Below the pieces are notes generated by a model. It searched no databases. It was given only the letters and a program-made list of their open reading frames with translations, and was not told the DNA's origin. Shown here piece after piece: positions 11,244-20,525 of a stretch of 64,000 bases of DNA. This stretch comes from Gracilaria vermiculophylla. Taxonomy: Eukaryota; Rhodophyta; Florideophyceae; Gracilariales; Gracilariaceae. A program made the position numbers and the translations under genes. The stretch lies in NCBI GenBank assembly GCA_019155205.2, contig JAHNZQ020000277.1:269275-333274 (forward strand), written 5' to 3'. How positions within the stretch are numbered: the first letter of the stretch is position 1; every line of letters starts with the position of its first letter.

Positions 11244-13797
11244 TTATTGTTCATGTATGATTTCAGTCATTAAATCCATACTGTCTTGTACCATCTGTGC
11301 GAAGCTGTCTTGTCGCACAGGTGTCGGAGTGTCTTCAAAAGCAACGTTAATTGTTCGCCCGTTTTTGCCGGGAACAGTCACGGAACGTGCTTCATGGTTA
11401 ACAGAGGTAATTGGTTTGGGCGACGACCATTTGCCTCTCTTTTCATGATCTCGTTTTTGGTATACTTCAACAAGATCTCCAAGCGAGTGAGGTACTTCGG
11501 TAACTGCTTTCGAACGTAGAATTAGAGCAAGTTTGCGACGTGCCTGAAACTGGTCTCGAGCATTGCGAACATCGTCAGGAATTACATTGTCGGTAGGTTT
11601 AGCGGCAATAGGTTTTGAGAAGATTTTGGCTAACTCGAAGGCAGACATAGTTTCATTACCATAAAGATCGTTGGAGATTGAAACAGACTTGTATGCTGCT
11701 AGATTGGGATCGAAGTCGGCACTAGGCGCTTCCTTTAGCCGAATAAAGATACCGCGGATAATATTGTGTTTAGAATCGATTGCATTCTTGGAGTGCCGTC
11801 TGGGTGGCACTGGATGGAGCGGAATTCCTAGTTGCTCGGTGTATTTCTTGAACTCGCCGAGCATAAAAGCTGTGTCCGCACGGATAGAGTCAGGGTGCCG
11901 AAATTGGGAGACCCAACAAGCTTCAAAGGCGACAATTGATTCTTTGAGAGAAGCTGTACTCACGACATGAGCAGCTGAATACCGGGAGACAAGGTCCATA
12001 CGGTGGGTCAGGCGAATCTCGTCAAGATACAGATGATCAATGCACACAACTTCATTGAATTCTTTGGATAGGGAACTTATAGAAACCGTGCGATTAGGCT
12101 GGGGGACAGCGGTGGAGCGACACGCCGTGCAGTTGTTAACCATTTCACCTAAGTAAGAAGAAATTGCATCATTCCAGAGTCCTTTTCTTTGAAGCAGGAG
12201 TTTGTAATCAGTAAAGCTGGCATGACCGCATACATGCTTGTGTACCTTGTCGATGATTTTTTTGACATCGGACCAGGGTGTGGCATCAAGTGTGACTGCA
12301 GAGAGACATGACAGTGTCTGGCCATGGTTGTGGGATGCAGTAAAACGGTCCAAGGGAAGGTAGCTTAGAAACTCATGATCGACCATAGAAAGAGACTCAC
12401 GTTCACCATCAGCATCGAAGACAACGGCGTTATCGTCGATGCGCTCAATGTTCGATTTGCGGGTGACGTTTTGGCCAATTACCCACTGCGACGAGCCATC
12501 TAGAACCAGGTGGGTAATAAAAACACTTCTGTCGTTATCCGATATGGCTGTTAAAACGATCGATCCCAGGATAAGACGTGCAGGGCTGGCGTGTTTTCCT
12601 TTTCCGTATTGCCAATGTGTGTGGCCATTAAGCGAATCTGGGATGGATACAAGCTGAAAACTGGACGATAGTCCCACATGTGCAGCTAGTAAATTCAGCT
12701 CAACAACGCCCATTGCCGAGTAAGGCGCTCCGTTATCAACTAGAGGTCCAAGCGCCATTGGCGGCTCAGTATTTTCTGTCAACTCAGTATTTTCTGAAGA
12801 GCCAGTGGTATTTGCTGAAGAGCCAGTGGTATTTGCTGAAGAGCCAACGAGAGCAGACATGTTAAACGAAACCGTTTTCTTTTTTTCATAGTCGTTCTGG
12901 TCTTTCGGTACTTCAGAACGATTGCTTGATGCGCTTGGTTCATTTGGGGCGTCGTAAGATCTGACATGTGTGGGAAGCGAGCCGTCACGGTTGTGGTTTC
13001 TTTTCCAGTGGCCATAATTTCCACATATATTACACGGATACTTCATAGTAGGAGATTCATTTTTGTTGCGGATATTGTTACCGCGTTGCTGACCTCGACA
13101 CTGAGTTGTGCTAGCAGAGCTGGATGACAAAGTCTCAGTTTGAGCATGTGGATGCGAGGACTTGTCGCATTGTTTTATCACGGAGGAGACCGATTGATAT
13201 GTAATGGCGCTTAAAAACTCATCATTTGTAGAGTCAGAAGTCAAGTTCTGATTCGATAGTGCAGCAGCAGCCATCACTGCAACGCGTTGGGAGTCGTCAA
13301 TTGCCGAGTTAGACAGTAACATGAGCGCTGTAATACATTCTGGTAGCTTCGTAGTTGAAGCGATAGAATTACACTTGGCTACCTGAGCAGAAAATCGAGA
13401 CTCAAAATTCTTCATTGTCTCGTTCGAACTGCGGCGAGTGGTCCACAGTTGGTTGAAGGTGCGATAAGCTTCACAAACCACGGTCAGGGCATCTCTTTGA
13501 TATATTTTTACTACAATGAGATTATTACCGTCTTCTTCAATTAGTTGATCATTGAAAATTCCTGAGCAGAGGTCATTTGCGCGGCCATGCAATTGTGACT
13601 TGAGACAAATAGATTGTAGCGCTAGCGGGATCTTATTACTGTTCCAATCTGGTAGCGTATTGTGCAACATTTGCCAAAAATTTAACAACGTTGCGGTATT
13701 CCTCCTGATCACCCTTTCCGTCAGTCCGGGGAGGCGACTTGACATCCCAGGAGAATTTGGGGCGAGAGGGCAGGTTGGATTGGAGCGCTGGGCCCAT
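11244..13797 (-). pseudogene. Copia 1 gag-protease-integrase polyprotein
   Basis: The gag frame opens at ATG 13797 inside the PBS (MGPALQSNLPSRPKFSWD). It loses frame at the T-run near 13676-13680, where one extra T is present relative to Copia 2, then runs open from 13745's frame for about 833 codons. Gag ends in a CCHC knuckle-like block (CNICGNYGHWKRNH, about residue 240). A protease-like site reads PLVDNGAPYSAMG, with DNG instead of DSG/DTG. The integrase has HKHVCGH...CTAC zinc ligands, Asp residues at CIDHLYLDE and IRADTAFMLGEF, and an acidic residue at NAIDSKHN. An SH3-like tail is rich in charged residues. It ends at TAA 11244, with homologous sequence continuing in frame. Confidence 0.85.
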
Positions 13798-13800
13798 AAC
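13787..13800 (-). promoter_or_regulatory. Primer binding site of Copia 1 (initiator tRNA-Met, anticodon arm)
   Basis: On the minus strand GTTATGGGCCCAGC follows the 5' LTR with no gap. It is complementary to GCUGGGCCCAUAAC, the anticodon stem-loop of eukaryotic initiator tRNA-Met. Drosophila copia is primed by an internally cut half of this tRNA, so the same mechanism is likely here. The ATG within the site (13797-13795) is also the in-frame gag start codon. Confidence 0.85.
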
Positions 13801-14058
13801 TAAGAATGGTACCAGAACAAATGAGAGGGTCGAGCTTGTCGAACAGTATACAGCAAGGGTGTAGAACGTAGTACACAAGTGGTCGACATCTCTGAGGTCT
13901 CACCGCATTTACGAAGTCACATAGGAGTACATATAGGCTACGAAATGAGTAGACGAGCCAAGCGTAAGAGGACGCCACTAAAGATTACAAGAACTTATAA
14001 ATGAGGGGACGCCAAGTAGTGATTACAAGAGCTTAATAAATATGCAGTCGTATTCATA
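13801..14058 (-). repeat. 5' LTR of Copia 1
   Basis: This is the second copy of the 258-bp LTR, with one base differing from 8984-9241. It is followed by the target duplication AACTC at 14059-14063, and then by the rest of the Tc1 element. Confidence 0.95.
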
Positions 14059-14461
14059 AACTCGGTGCCAAAACGTTGCATTAGCGTTGCACAGCAGAAA
14101 GGATGCAAAATAAACTATTGAACGTTGCGCAGAAATGATTTTTTATTGATGATCATATGTTTTTGGAACGGTTATATGACATAATGTTTTCTAAGACCTA
14201 TTTTTGTAGGCGTACAATAGACGTTTGGTAGTTTTTTATAGATTTCACAGCATGTTGTATGTTTTTGAAACAGTCTGTACGTCGTACATCTGGGCGCTAG
14301 CACATGTCGCTCGTGATTGCGTTTTGCCGGTCACCAAGTTTTTAAAAACCCAAACAGTAAAAGAACATTTTCAGTTTCTACTAGATTTGAAAATATTTGT
14401 TTTCCAAAGACAAAATATTTGCCTGCAACATTTTACTATGACAGTTTTCGATACGATTCCG

Positions 14462-15601
14462 TCAAATACTTTCTGGCTGTGGAAAAAGTTCCGAATCTTG
14501 AACGTTTTCTTGTCGCCGCCGAAAGTACTTTAGCAGATTCCACCGTTGGTTTTGATCGGGATAGTTGTATCCTTCAGAATTTGAACCCATCACGTAGATT
14601 AGTTGTTCACCGTGTTCATACCCTCTGCTAATCACCGGGTCTATGGGGACAGGCTGGTCAATGTCACGAAACGTTCGCTGTGCCCAATGTAACGGATCAC
14701 TCATGTCGTAGAAGATGTGCCGCCGCAACAAAAATGTTGAAAGAAAAGCTAAGAGAGAAAATAGCCAAGATGCGGCAGTGATGTAAATCAGAACGAGCGG
14801 AACACTGGTTACGTCGTCAAAGCTGAAGAATGGGCAAGACATTTCTTCTGTTCCAAGCATGAAGTACCGTCGCGCTTCCAGAGAATCCGGTGATGCTGCT
14901 CCACGAATCGCATCCAAAGCTCTTTCAGCTATGGTTACCTGCTCTTTCTCGTCTATATCGAGGAAAAATTTTGTGGCGTAGAAGGATATTGGAATGTTAG
15001 ATGCGATTACCTTGTCTACGTCATTTAAACCTAGAGCTATGGACATATAGAATGTACGGGATCGAAATTCCGTAAATATGCATCCAAAATCATTATTGCA
15101 AGTACGACGTCTATCCCCAATCGGTATCTCTATGGAGCTGTCTTCTTTGAACATGAACAATGGGGTTTCACTGCATCGAATATCATTCTCATCGATTCGG
15201 CTCAAGTTCCCGGTGTGTTGAAAAATTTGGTCGCCATCTTGGCGTGTACACCTGATCAGGATCTTATCCATGTCCAAGCTAGGTGTAAGATCGTTTTTCC
15301 GCAAATCATATCTATTAATGGAGAGGCACGGACGAAACTCGACGCGACGACTGCGTTCCGGGTTACTGAAGAAAGATAAAAGAACCTCTAAAGTAATGAA
15401 TACAACAATAGAGATGATACCAAGAGACTTTGTGCGAATGCGATGGAGACGCACCTTCACCTGCTTTCCGTTCTTCAAAGCATGGCATTCCGCGTATTTG
15501 TTAACACAAAGTGCAGCGCTGAAAAGGAAAAACTCAGCAACGCCCGAAAATATGGTTATGATCAGGTCAGTGAATTGAGACTTCAAAGGAATGAGAACCA
15601 T
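14462..15601 (-). CDS. Unknown membrane protein with three predicted transmembrane helices
   Basis: The protein has 379 residues from the ATG at 15601. The frame is open further upstream (another ATG at 15769), but those extra residues are low in complexity, and the later Met leads directly into a first hydrophobic helix (about residues 12-33, LIITIFSGVAEFFLFSAALC). A second helix is at about 58-78 (SLGIISIVVFITLEVLLSFF). A Cys-containing region of roughly 200 residues follows, probably luminal or extracellular, then a third helix at about 290-312 and a polar tail. No family is recognised. It sits next to a Tc1/Copia nest but shows no stop or frame defect, and its composition is ordinary coding. 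Confidence 0.7.
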   Translation of the reverse strand: MVLIPLKSQFTDLIITIFSGVAEFFLFSAALCVNKYAECHALKNGKQVKVRLHRIRTKSLGIISIVVFITLEVLLSFFSNPERSRRVEFRPCLSINRYDLRKNDLTPSLDMDKILIRCTRQDGDQIFQHTGNLSRIDENDIRCSETPLFMFKEDSSIEIPIGDRRRTCNNDFGCIFTEFRSRTFYMSIALGLNDVDKVIASNIPISFYATKFFLDIDEKEQVTIAERALDAIRGAASPDSLEARRYFMLGTEEMSCPFFSFDDVTSVPLVLIYITAASWLFSLLAFLSTFLLRRHIFYDMSDPLHWAQRTFRDIDQPVPIDPVISRGYEHGEQLIYVMGSNSEGYNYPDQNQRWNLLKYFRRRQENVQDSELFPQPESI

Positions 15602-16599
15602 CGAAGGATCGTTTGGCAAAGCTAGGGAGTGATGAGAACGTTCGTAGGAATGAGAGAAACGGACTTTGAGGTTGAGATGAGGCAAGAACAAATAGGGGCA
15701 GTGGGAAAAATAATGGAATCTATGTGTGTAAAAAGCGAATACAGTCAATGTGGTTTGGCTCTTCAGCAAGGAATATATTTTTATGGTAGATGGACGAGGG
15801 CACTGCAGTCAACAGCAGTGACAGAGAGAGCCGAAGTTGACTAGCTAGAGACTCAGAAGGTGCTTTCCTTTGCAATGGATTTATGATACTGTACGAAGTT
15901 GGCCAGCAGTATCCTGGGGTGCCATCTGCTAATCCTCATTTTTATTTTTTATTTTTGACAAGCGTCAGCTGCTTGTCAAACTCTTGAAGCAAGAACCATT
16001 CCATCCTCACCCTCGTTTCTGTGCCTCGCTGTCAACAGCTCGACAAACTGCTGTGTCCTTGAGGTACACATGTTTCCGTGCCCTTGAACCTGGATTCAAA
16101 TGACAGTCGGAACGTCGCCCATTTCTCTCGTTACATGGATGGAGCACCATTCGTAGGGGCAGCTCCCTCAAACCTACATAACAAAGCATCGTATGCAAGA
16201 GGATATCGGTGATGAGGACAAGCATTGAGAGCATTATATGGATAGTATGCCAGTATATCCACGACAACCGTGTACACAGGCTGAAGTCTGTTTCTAGGTC
16301 ACTGGCCGGTGATTCTGTCAAATACTTACCAAAGACAGCTATAAAGAAACAGGTGCTGAAGCCGTAAAATATTATTATGTGTTTGTGTTCCGTAATCCTT
16401 TGTATACCAGCTGAGAACGCACAAACTATAACAGTTGTTCAATACGATAATACCATGGAAATCAACTCCCGAAGCACAATAATTGCCTCGTGTGAACATT
16501 TCACCGAGTGGTGAAGTACTTACGAAACGAAATAACTTACTACTTTTGTTGTCTTGTGCGTTACCTTTTAGGAGTCAGAGAGCGATGATGACCTACACG
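15602..16599. other. Intergenic; possible remnant of a membrane-protein gene
   Basis: No intact gene. On the minus strand between 16007 and about 16500, an open stretch with hydrophobic blocks (IIIFYGFSTCFFIAVFG; LSMLVLITDILLHTMLCYVG) is interrupted by one stop. It could be a decayed relative of the neighbouring membrane protein, or chance. I see no RNA gene. Confidence 0.25.
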
Positions 16600-16880
16600 T
16601 ACAATAGCCGTTGAACGATCTCTTCACACAGGCCGTGGATAAGGGGACCTACAGGTTGTCCAATCGGGACGCCTTATACACTGATTACCTAGCTACATCC
16701 GAGGCTTAGTTTGCGAATGGAAGATACCACCTATTCAGGTGAGAAACGCATCGCTATCATAGACTTCTTGACACGGTTAAAGCTTGCATGTGACCATAAC
16801 GGTTTTTCGTAAAGTGCAACTATGAGGTTATTTCAGTTCTACGTCGAGGTAAAGTACAAGCAGCAGATTTAACGGATGGA
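16600..16880 (+). pseudogene. Chromovirus gag relic inside the gene island
   Basis: At 16620-16690 the plus strand reads LFTQAVDKGTYRLSNRDALY, which lines up with LFTKVVDYDTYRLNDRSTLY in the gag of gypsy A. At 16735-16850 it continues with SGEKRIAIIDFLTRLKLAC, DHNGFS and RLFQFYVEV, matching the SGGDPISVLNFLTRFRSSC...FRFYL block of the same gag. Two stops and a shift interrupt it. No LTR of this family was found nearby, so only a gag fragment remains. Confidence 0.75.
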
Positions 16881-18037
16881 AAAAAATAAATGTTTGTACC
16901 ATCAATGGATTAGATAGTGTAGAAATACTTTGTTCCGCTCTCTTTTGGTCTCGTTTTGTTTTGTTCTTCACGCAGTACATTTCACATAGCTTCCTGAGCG
17001 TCTTCGGCACCAGTAATCTGAAAAATAATCAAATCTCGCACAAGAACTTCATAAAGATGGGGACAAGTTCCAAACAACTTTATTCTGCTAAGTTTATCAC
17101 TGACGTATAGTCACAAGCTGTAAGCGATAATATGATAATATCATGATTTTTGAATACCCCACAGTTTTTAATCAAAGTAAGCGCATCATTTGTTGAAAGA
17201 CCAACATTCTTAACATTTTTTAACATCAATGCAACGAAGAATTCAAATGTTTTTGAATTTGCGACGAGCAGACTAGATTGGAGCTAAATGCCATATAGAT
17301 GCATCGAGATAAAGCAACTGAAAAAGGAAACCAGCGAGAATACAACACTAATGGACAACTCTGCGAGGCTTTACGTTTTTGAAGGTCTTAAAGGCTTTGC
17401 AGATGATTAGGGTTTGGAAGCAAGTAGTCTTTCTGGGTGAATGAAAATGTACTTGCCTCAACCGACTTAAAAATGATGATGTTCAAAGCAACGAAGTTGA
17501 TAGTCGATTAACAATAAAAAGCATACAGTGCCTACGTTTGCAGAATACCGGTTCGCATGCACCCAAGTGCGCTAAGAAGTCAGTATTAATGCCATTCGCT
17601 TGTGGGTGTGGATTTGGAGAGAAAAACCAGCCAGCGATTGGGCACCAAGTTCCCGTAGTCCCAGAATTGTTCTATTACAGACGAAAGGTGGTTCACAAAA
17701 GGGTTCGAAAAAAAGTCCACGACATCGAAGACATCCTCTGAAAAAGACGGAGACGATTCAATGACATGGAAAAGAACAAAAATATGACGACACGCTGAAA
17801 GAGCGGTTTCACCAAACTCAGAAACAAATCACGATAGAACTCTATCGCTTAAACGCAAAATGAAAGCGAGGAAACCCCGTGAAACTGTGATAGTCATTAT
17901 AAAATACGAAGTGAAATAGACGCCGTTTGAAAGGTATATCTGTTCTCGGAAGCCTGTCTGAAACCCACCGGAGTCTGCGATTTCCATTCTGATATTGAAC
18001 AATCAGATTTTTCCAATCATTGTTGGTTCTTGGTAGT
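16881..18037. other. Intergenic, no feature recognised
   Basis: The sequence is AT-rich with many short frames. A 67-codon frame at 17538-17741 has no domain. I see no tRNA, repeat or transposon signature before the palindromic element that begins at 18038. Confidence 0.4.
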
Positions 18038-18430
18038 GTCTATCGGACCAGTGCGCTGACCTCATACTTTATGAAGTCAAATTGACCTCATATGAGGTCA
18101 GCGCACTATCAAGCAAAAAAAAAAAAAAAAGAAATCTGATCCGTTGGCCTTTACATTTCGAATTTTAAACTTGAAAAACGGCCTACGGTGCAAGTCAAGT
18201 TCTGCAAAGATCTGTCTTCATGGCACCAATTCACGGATGTTGTTGACAACCACGACTGATTCATCAGCTACAAATGTTGTTTGAGTTTTGTGGACATGGT
18301 TCGGCGCTGCCGGTCTTGAAGACACGATAAAAAAATCATATTGAAAAGAAAGTGGAAAGTTTTCAAATGTTTTGGTACAATTCTAAAGTAAGTAAAATTG
18401 ACCTCATATGAGGTCGCTGGTCCAATAGAC
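18038..18430. mobile_element. MITE-like non-autonomous DNA element with palindromic subterminal motifs
   Basis: The 393-bp element is bounded by 14-bp inverted ends GTCTATCGGACCAG and CTGGTCCAATAGAC (one mismatch). AGT lies on both sides (18035-18037 and 18431-18433) as a possible 3-bp target duplication. Inside the left end is a perfect 17-bp inverted repeat (18050-18066 and 18091-18107). The palindrome TGACCTCATATGAGGTCA (18083-18100) recurs nearly whole at 18399-18415. There is no coding potential. The superfamily cannot be assigned from one copy. Confidence 0.6.
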
Positions 18431-18878
18431 AGTAGGCATCAAGGTCACGCTGTATAACCGCATTGGAACGCATTCGTGGGTAAGTAAAATGGCGGAAATT
18501 TGTTGTTGTGAGGTTTGCTCATCGAAGGAACAGCCATGCATGACGAAACTTGAGATGACTACGGCTTTCAACATTTTTGTTTTTTTTAAAGGCATGCAGC
18601 TCCAAGAGGGCCAGTACACAACAGTGCGTTTTATTTTGGGAAACAAAAATGGTGTCACAGTTTTGAAACTTATACGAAGAGTAAAGTAAGGTATCTCAGC
18701 TTGTTGAGAGTTAACTTATTACGCAAAGGAAACAAAATATCTGACTAACGACCTTTCGCCAGGCCTTATTTTTTCTGCGAGACGGGCGTTCTGCGCTTGA
18801 CTTCAAATTCGGTATAAGAGTGCTTTCCGTGGTGCACTGCGTAAATGCTTATAACTTTGGTGTTCGCAGTGTCAAATT
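18431..18878. other. Upstream region of the 548-aa gene
   Basis: No separate gene is supported; a 66-codon frame at 18489-18689 has no recognisable domain. The stretch would contain the promoter of the gene starting at 18879. No clear TATA box or other named element is seen. Confidence 0.35.
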
Positions 18879-20525
18879 ATGACATTCAGTCGCTCTTGCG
18901 TTCGCACTAAAGCTCAGTTAATCTTCTCGTTCGTGTGGGCTATTATTGCGCTTTTTTTGGTTCAAGTTTGTTCCGCCGACAAGTTTTCAGGTTGTGTGAC
19001 ACAACGATTCCCCATTTATGAAGACAATCAAAAGAACCGGAGATTTATTATCTCCGAATATGGTCCCAGTGCTCAAATTCTTAGAGTCAGAAAAGATTTG
19101 CAAGAAAAGATCGCGCCAATGACCAGTTTGCTGAAAAACGTCGTAAAAATAATAGACGATCGAAGACGCAAACATGATGTACTGCAATGTAACCTCGACG
19201 ATAAAGGCTGGTTGTATACCGCTGATCTAAGCTCAAGGTATCTTCAGATTGGGAAACTGAACGATTTTTGCCACTCTCAGCTTGATGGAGCCGACGCGGT
19301 ATCAGAGGGATTGCTATCGAGAAGTGATTTTCACAACTCCTTAGATGTTATTGGCGATGGAGTTCAAGCTCTTTACGAGACAGTGAGCAGCATCGCAGAA
19401 TCTCCGCAACGACAAGGCCTCGGGAATTGGACAAGCTCTTACCCGCTTCGGAACTGGGGAGTACGAGGCGGTATGCAACAGTGCAGAGTGGAGACATTCT
19501 CCGCATACCGACAGAGAAATAACTTCTTCCTACGAGCATCTATGACAAACCATGAAGTCCACAGGTATGTTCAAGATCGTCACAGACAATTCGTGAGTGA
19601 GTGGATTCGGGACGACGGCTCTCAAAGTCTTGAAATGGTACACCCAAGTATTAAGGACATGAAACTCGTGAAAGGAAGTACCCTTTTTGAGGAGTGGTGG
19701 GGTAGGGCCTGGATATCATGGCACGGTCAGATGCAAGATTTTAGTAGTCCGGCAGTTCAACGAGCTGCTGAAGAAAATGAGGTTAATGTGGAATTGGCAA
19801 CAGACTCTATTGCGCCTGCCAACATCGCCATAATAACTCTCCCACTCGTGATGAGTTTTATTCCCTTCAGTTTTCTTGCGGACCTCGACACGTGGCGTGG
19901 ACTCCTCTACATAATCTTGACAGATGTAATTTCTGCTGTTCCTTTCTTGATCAAGGGCATTGAACTCGTCCGCAGTTCTCAATCAAACTTAGTCCTCGCG
20001 GTCTATTACGCCGGAGATGAGGACCTCGCTGATATTCAGATCTGGGCTGCAAACTGCAGAGGCACGGATAGGTTCAAAATTGTCGGATGGATATTAATTG
20101 TCGTGGGAATCCTAGCCGTTATTGGCGGGATTGCACTTGAGATACTGTGCAAAAAGTACATGGATAGAAAGCGCAACGAGGATGGGGTGAACGTTGTTGG
20201 ACCGTTTGGAAAAGCAATGCTTGCATCACCAGGAATGGAGACTTCAAACTCATGTTTTGATCTGATGTCCGCTCGATATTCAGATGAATCAAGTGAAGTA
20301 GACATGAAAGAATTTGATGTAGAGGAAGCGAAAGCTTCAGATTTCCATGATTCTGTATCATGGGATGAGAAACCAGGATGGATAGCAGCAGTTCTCAAAC
20401 GGTTCTTGATTCTTTCACATGATTCACCTCTTCAAGTCTGGGCAAATTCTGTGGACAGTCAAAGGATGACGAGCGCAGAACAGGCTGGAGTCGGTCATGA
20501 TGGCAATGCTAGTGTCGAACGCTAA
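18879..20525 (+). CDS. Unknown secreted/membrane protein, signal peptide plus three C-terminal helices
   Basis: The product is 548 residues. The start at 18879 gives an N-terminal hydrophobic signal (about residues 13-33, ending VQVCSA). Then come about 280 residues of probable luminal or extracellular domain with scattered Cys (Cys39, 104, 131, 202) and W-rich patches (EEWWGRAWISWHG, about 271-282). Hydrophobic helices lie at about 315-334, 341-362 and 400-424, followed by an acidic cytoplasmic-type tail of about 125 residues. The frame is clean and single-exon. No family is recognised. The block C-x-LDDKGWLY...R-x6-11-FC (104-131) recalls CYTDEQGYVL...FC in the small secreted protein encoded at 21584-22189, so the two may be related. 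This is a weak, visual similarity. Confidence 0.8.
   Translation: MTFSRSCVRTKAQLIFSFVWAIIALFLVQVCSADKFSGCVTQRFPIYEDNQKNRRFIISEYGPSAQILRVRKDLQEKIAPMTSLLKNVVKIIDDRRRKHDVLQCNLDDKGWLYTADLSSRYLQIGKLNDFCHSQLDGADAVSEGLLSRSDFHNSLDVIGDGVQALYETVSSIAESPQRQGLGNWTSSYPLRNWGVRGGMQQCRVETFSAYRQRNNFFLRASMTNHEVHRYVQDRHRQFVSEWIRDDGSQSLEMVHPSIKDMKLVKGSTLFEEWWGRAWISWHGQMQDFSSPAVQRAAEENEVNVELATDSIAPANIAIITLPLVMSFIPFSFLADLDTWRGLLYIILTDVISAVPFLIKGIELVRSSQSNLVLAVYYAGDEDLADIQIWAANCRGTDRFKIVGWILIVVGILAVIGGIALEILCKKYMDRKRNEDGVNVVGPFGKAMLASPGMETSNSCFDLMSARYSDESSEVDMKEFDVEEAKASDFHDSVSWDEKPGWIAAVLKRFLILSHDSPLQVWANSVDSQRMTSAEQAGVGHDGNASVER

Larger units (their letters stand above)
8984..14058 (-). mobile_element. Copia-superfamily LTR retrotransposon 1, young insertion
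   Basis: The element is 5075 bp with two 258-bp LTRs that differ at a single base, and it is flanked by the 5-bp duplication AACTC (8979-8983 and 14059-14063). The minus-strand order is LTR, PBS, gag, protease, integrase, a Tudor-like module, RT, RNase H, PPT, LTR. Integrase before RT is the Copia order. The LTR ends are TATGAAT...ATTCTTA rather than TG...CA. Two in-frame TAA codons and two frame changes in T-runs break the polyprotein, so it is very recent yet not obviously autonomous. Confidence 0.95.
8052..14121 (+). pseudogene. Tc1/mariner transposase, decayed and interrupted by a Copia element (copy 2)
   Basis: The start MAQGPPLST at 8052 parallels MARGSPLSL of copy 1. Other landmarks are NVIFTDERSLL (first Asp block), FQQNNVPVHTAFL (second block, Asp replaced by Asn) and SPNLNPIENVWVLL (last Glu) at 8825-8870. 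The Copia insertion starts at 8984. After it, at 14064-14121, the reading resumes with SVPKRCISVAQQKG and a stop, matching the C-terminus of copy 1. Numerous stops and shifts precede 8676. The second catalytic Asp is lost, so the enzyme is dead independently of the insertion. Confidence 0.8.
7926..14277 (+). mobile_element. Tc1/mariner transposon copy 2, split by a Copia element
   Basis: The terminal repeats CAGTGCGTTTCAAAAACATA (left) and its near-inverse at 14258-14277 (CAGACTGTTTCAAAAACATA when read inward) are flanked by TA at 7924-7925 and 14278-14279. Removing the Copia insertion and one AACTC duplication leaves about 1272 bp, close to the 1290 bp of copy 1. It belongs to the same family as copy 1 but in the opposite orientation, and its transposase is broken. 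Confidence 0.85.

Noticed and set aside
15270..15844. Plus-strand ORFs over the membrane-protein gene at 14462-15601
   Set aside because: They lack domains, and the opposite strand gives a continuous 379-residue protein with clear membrane helices.
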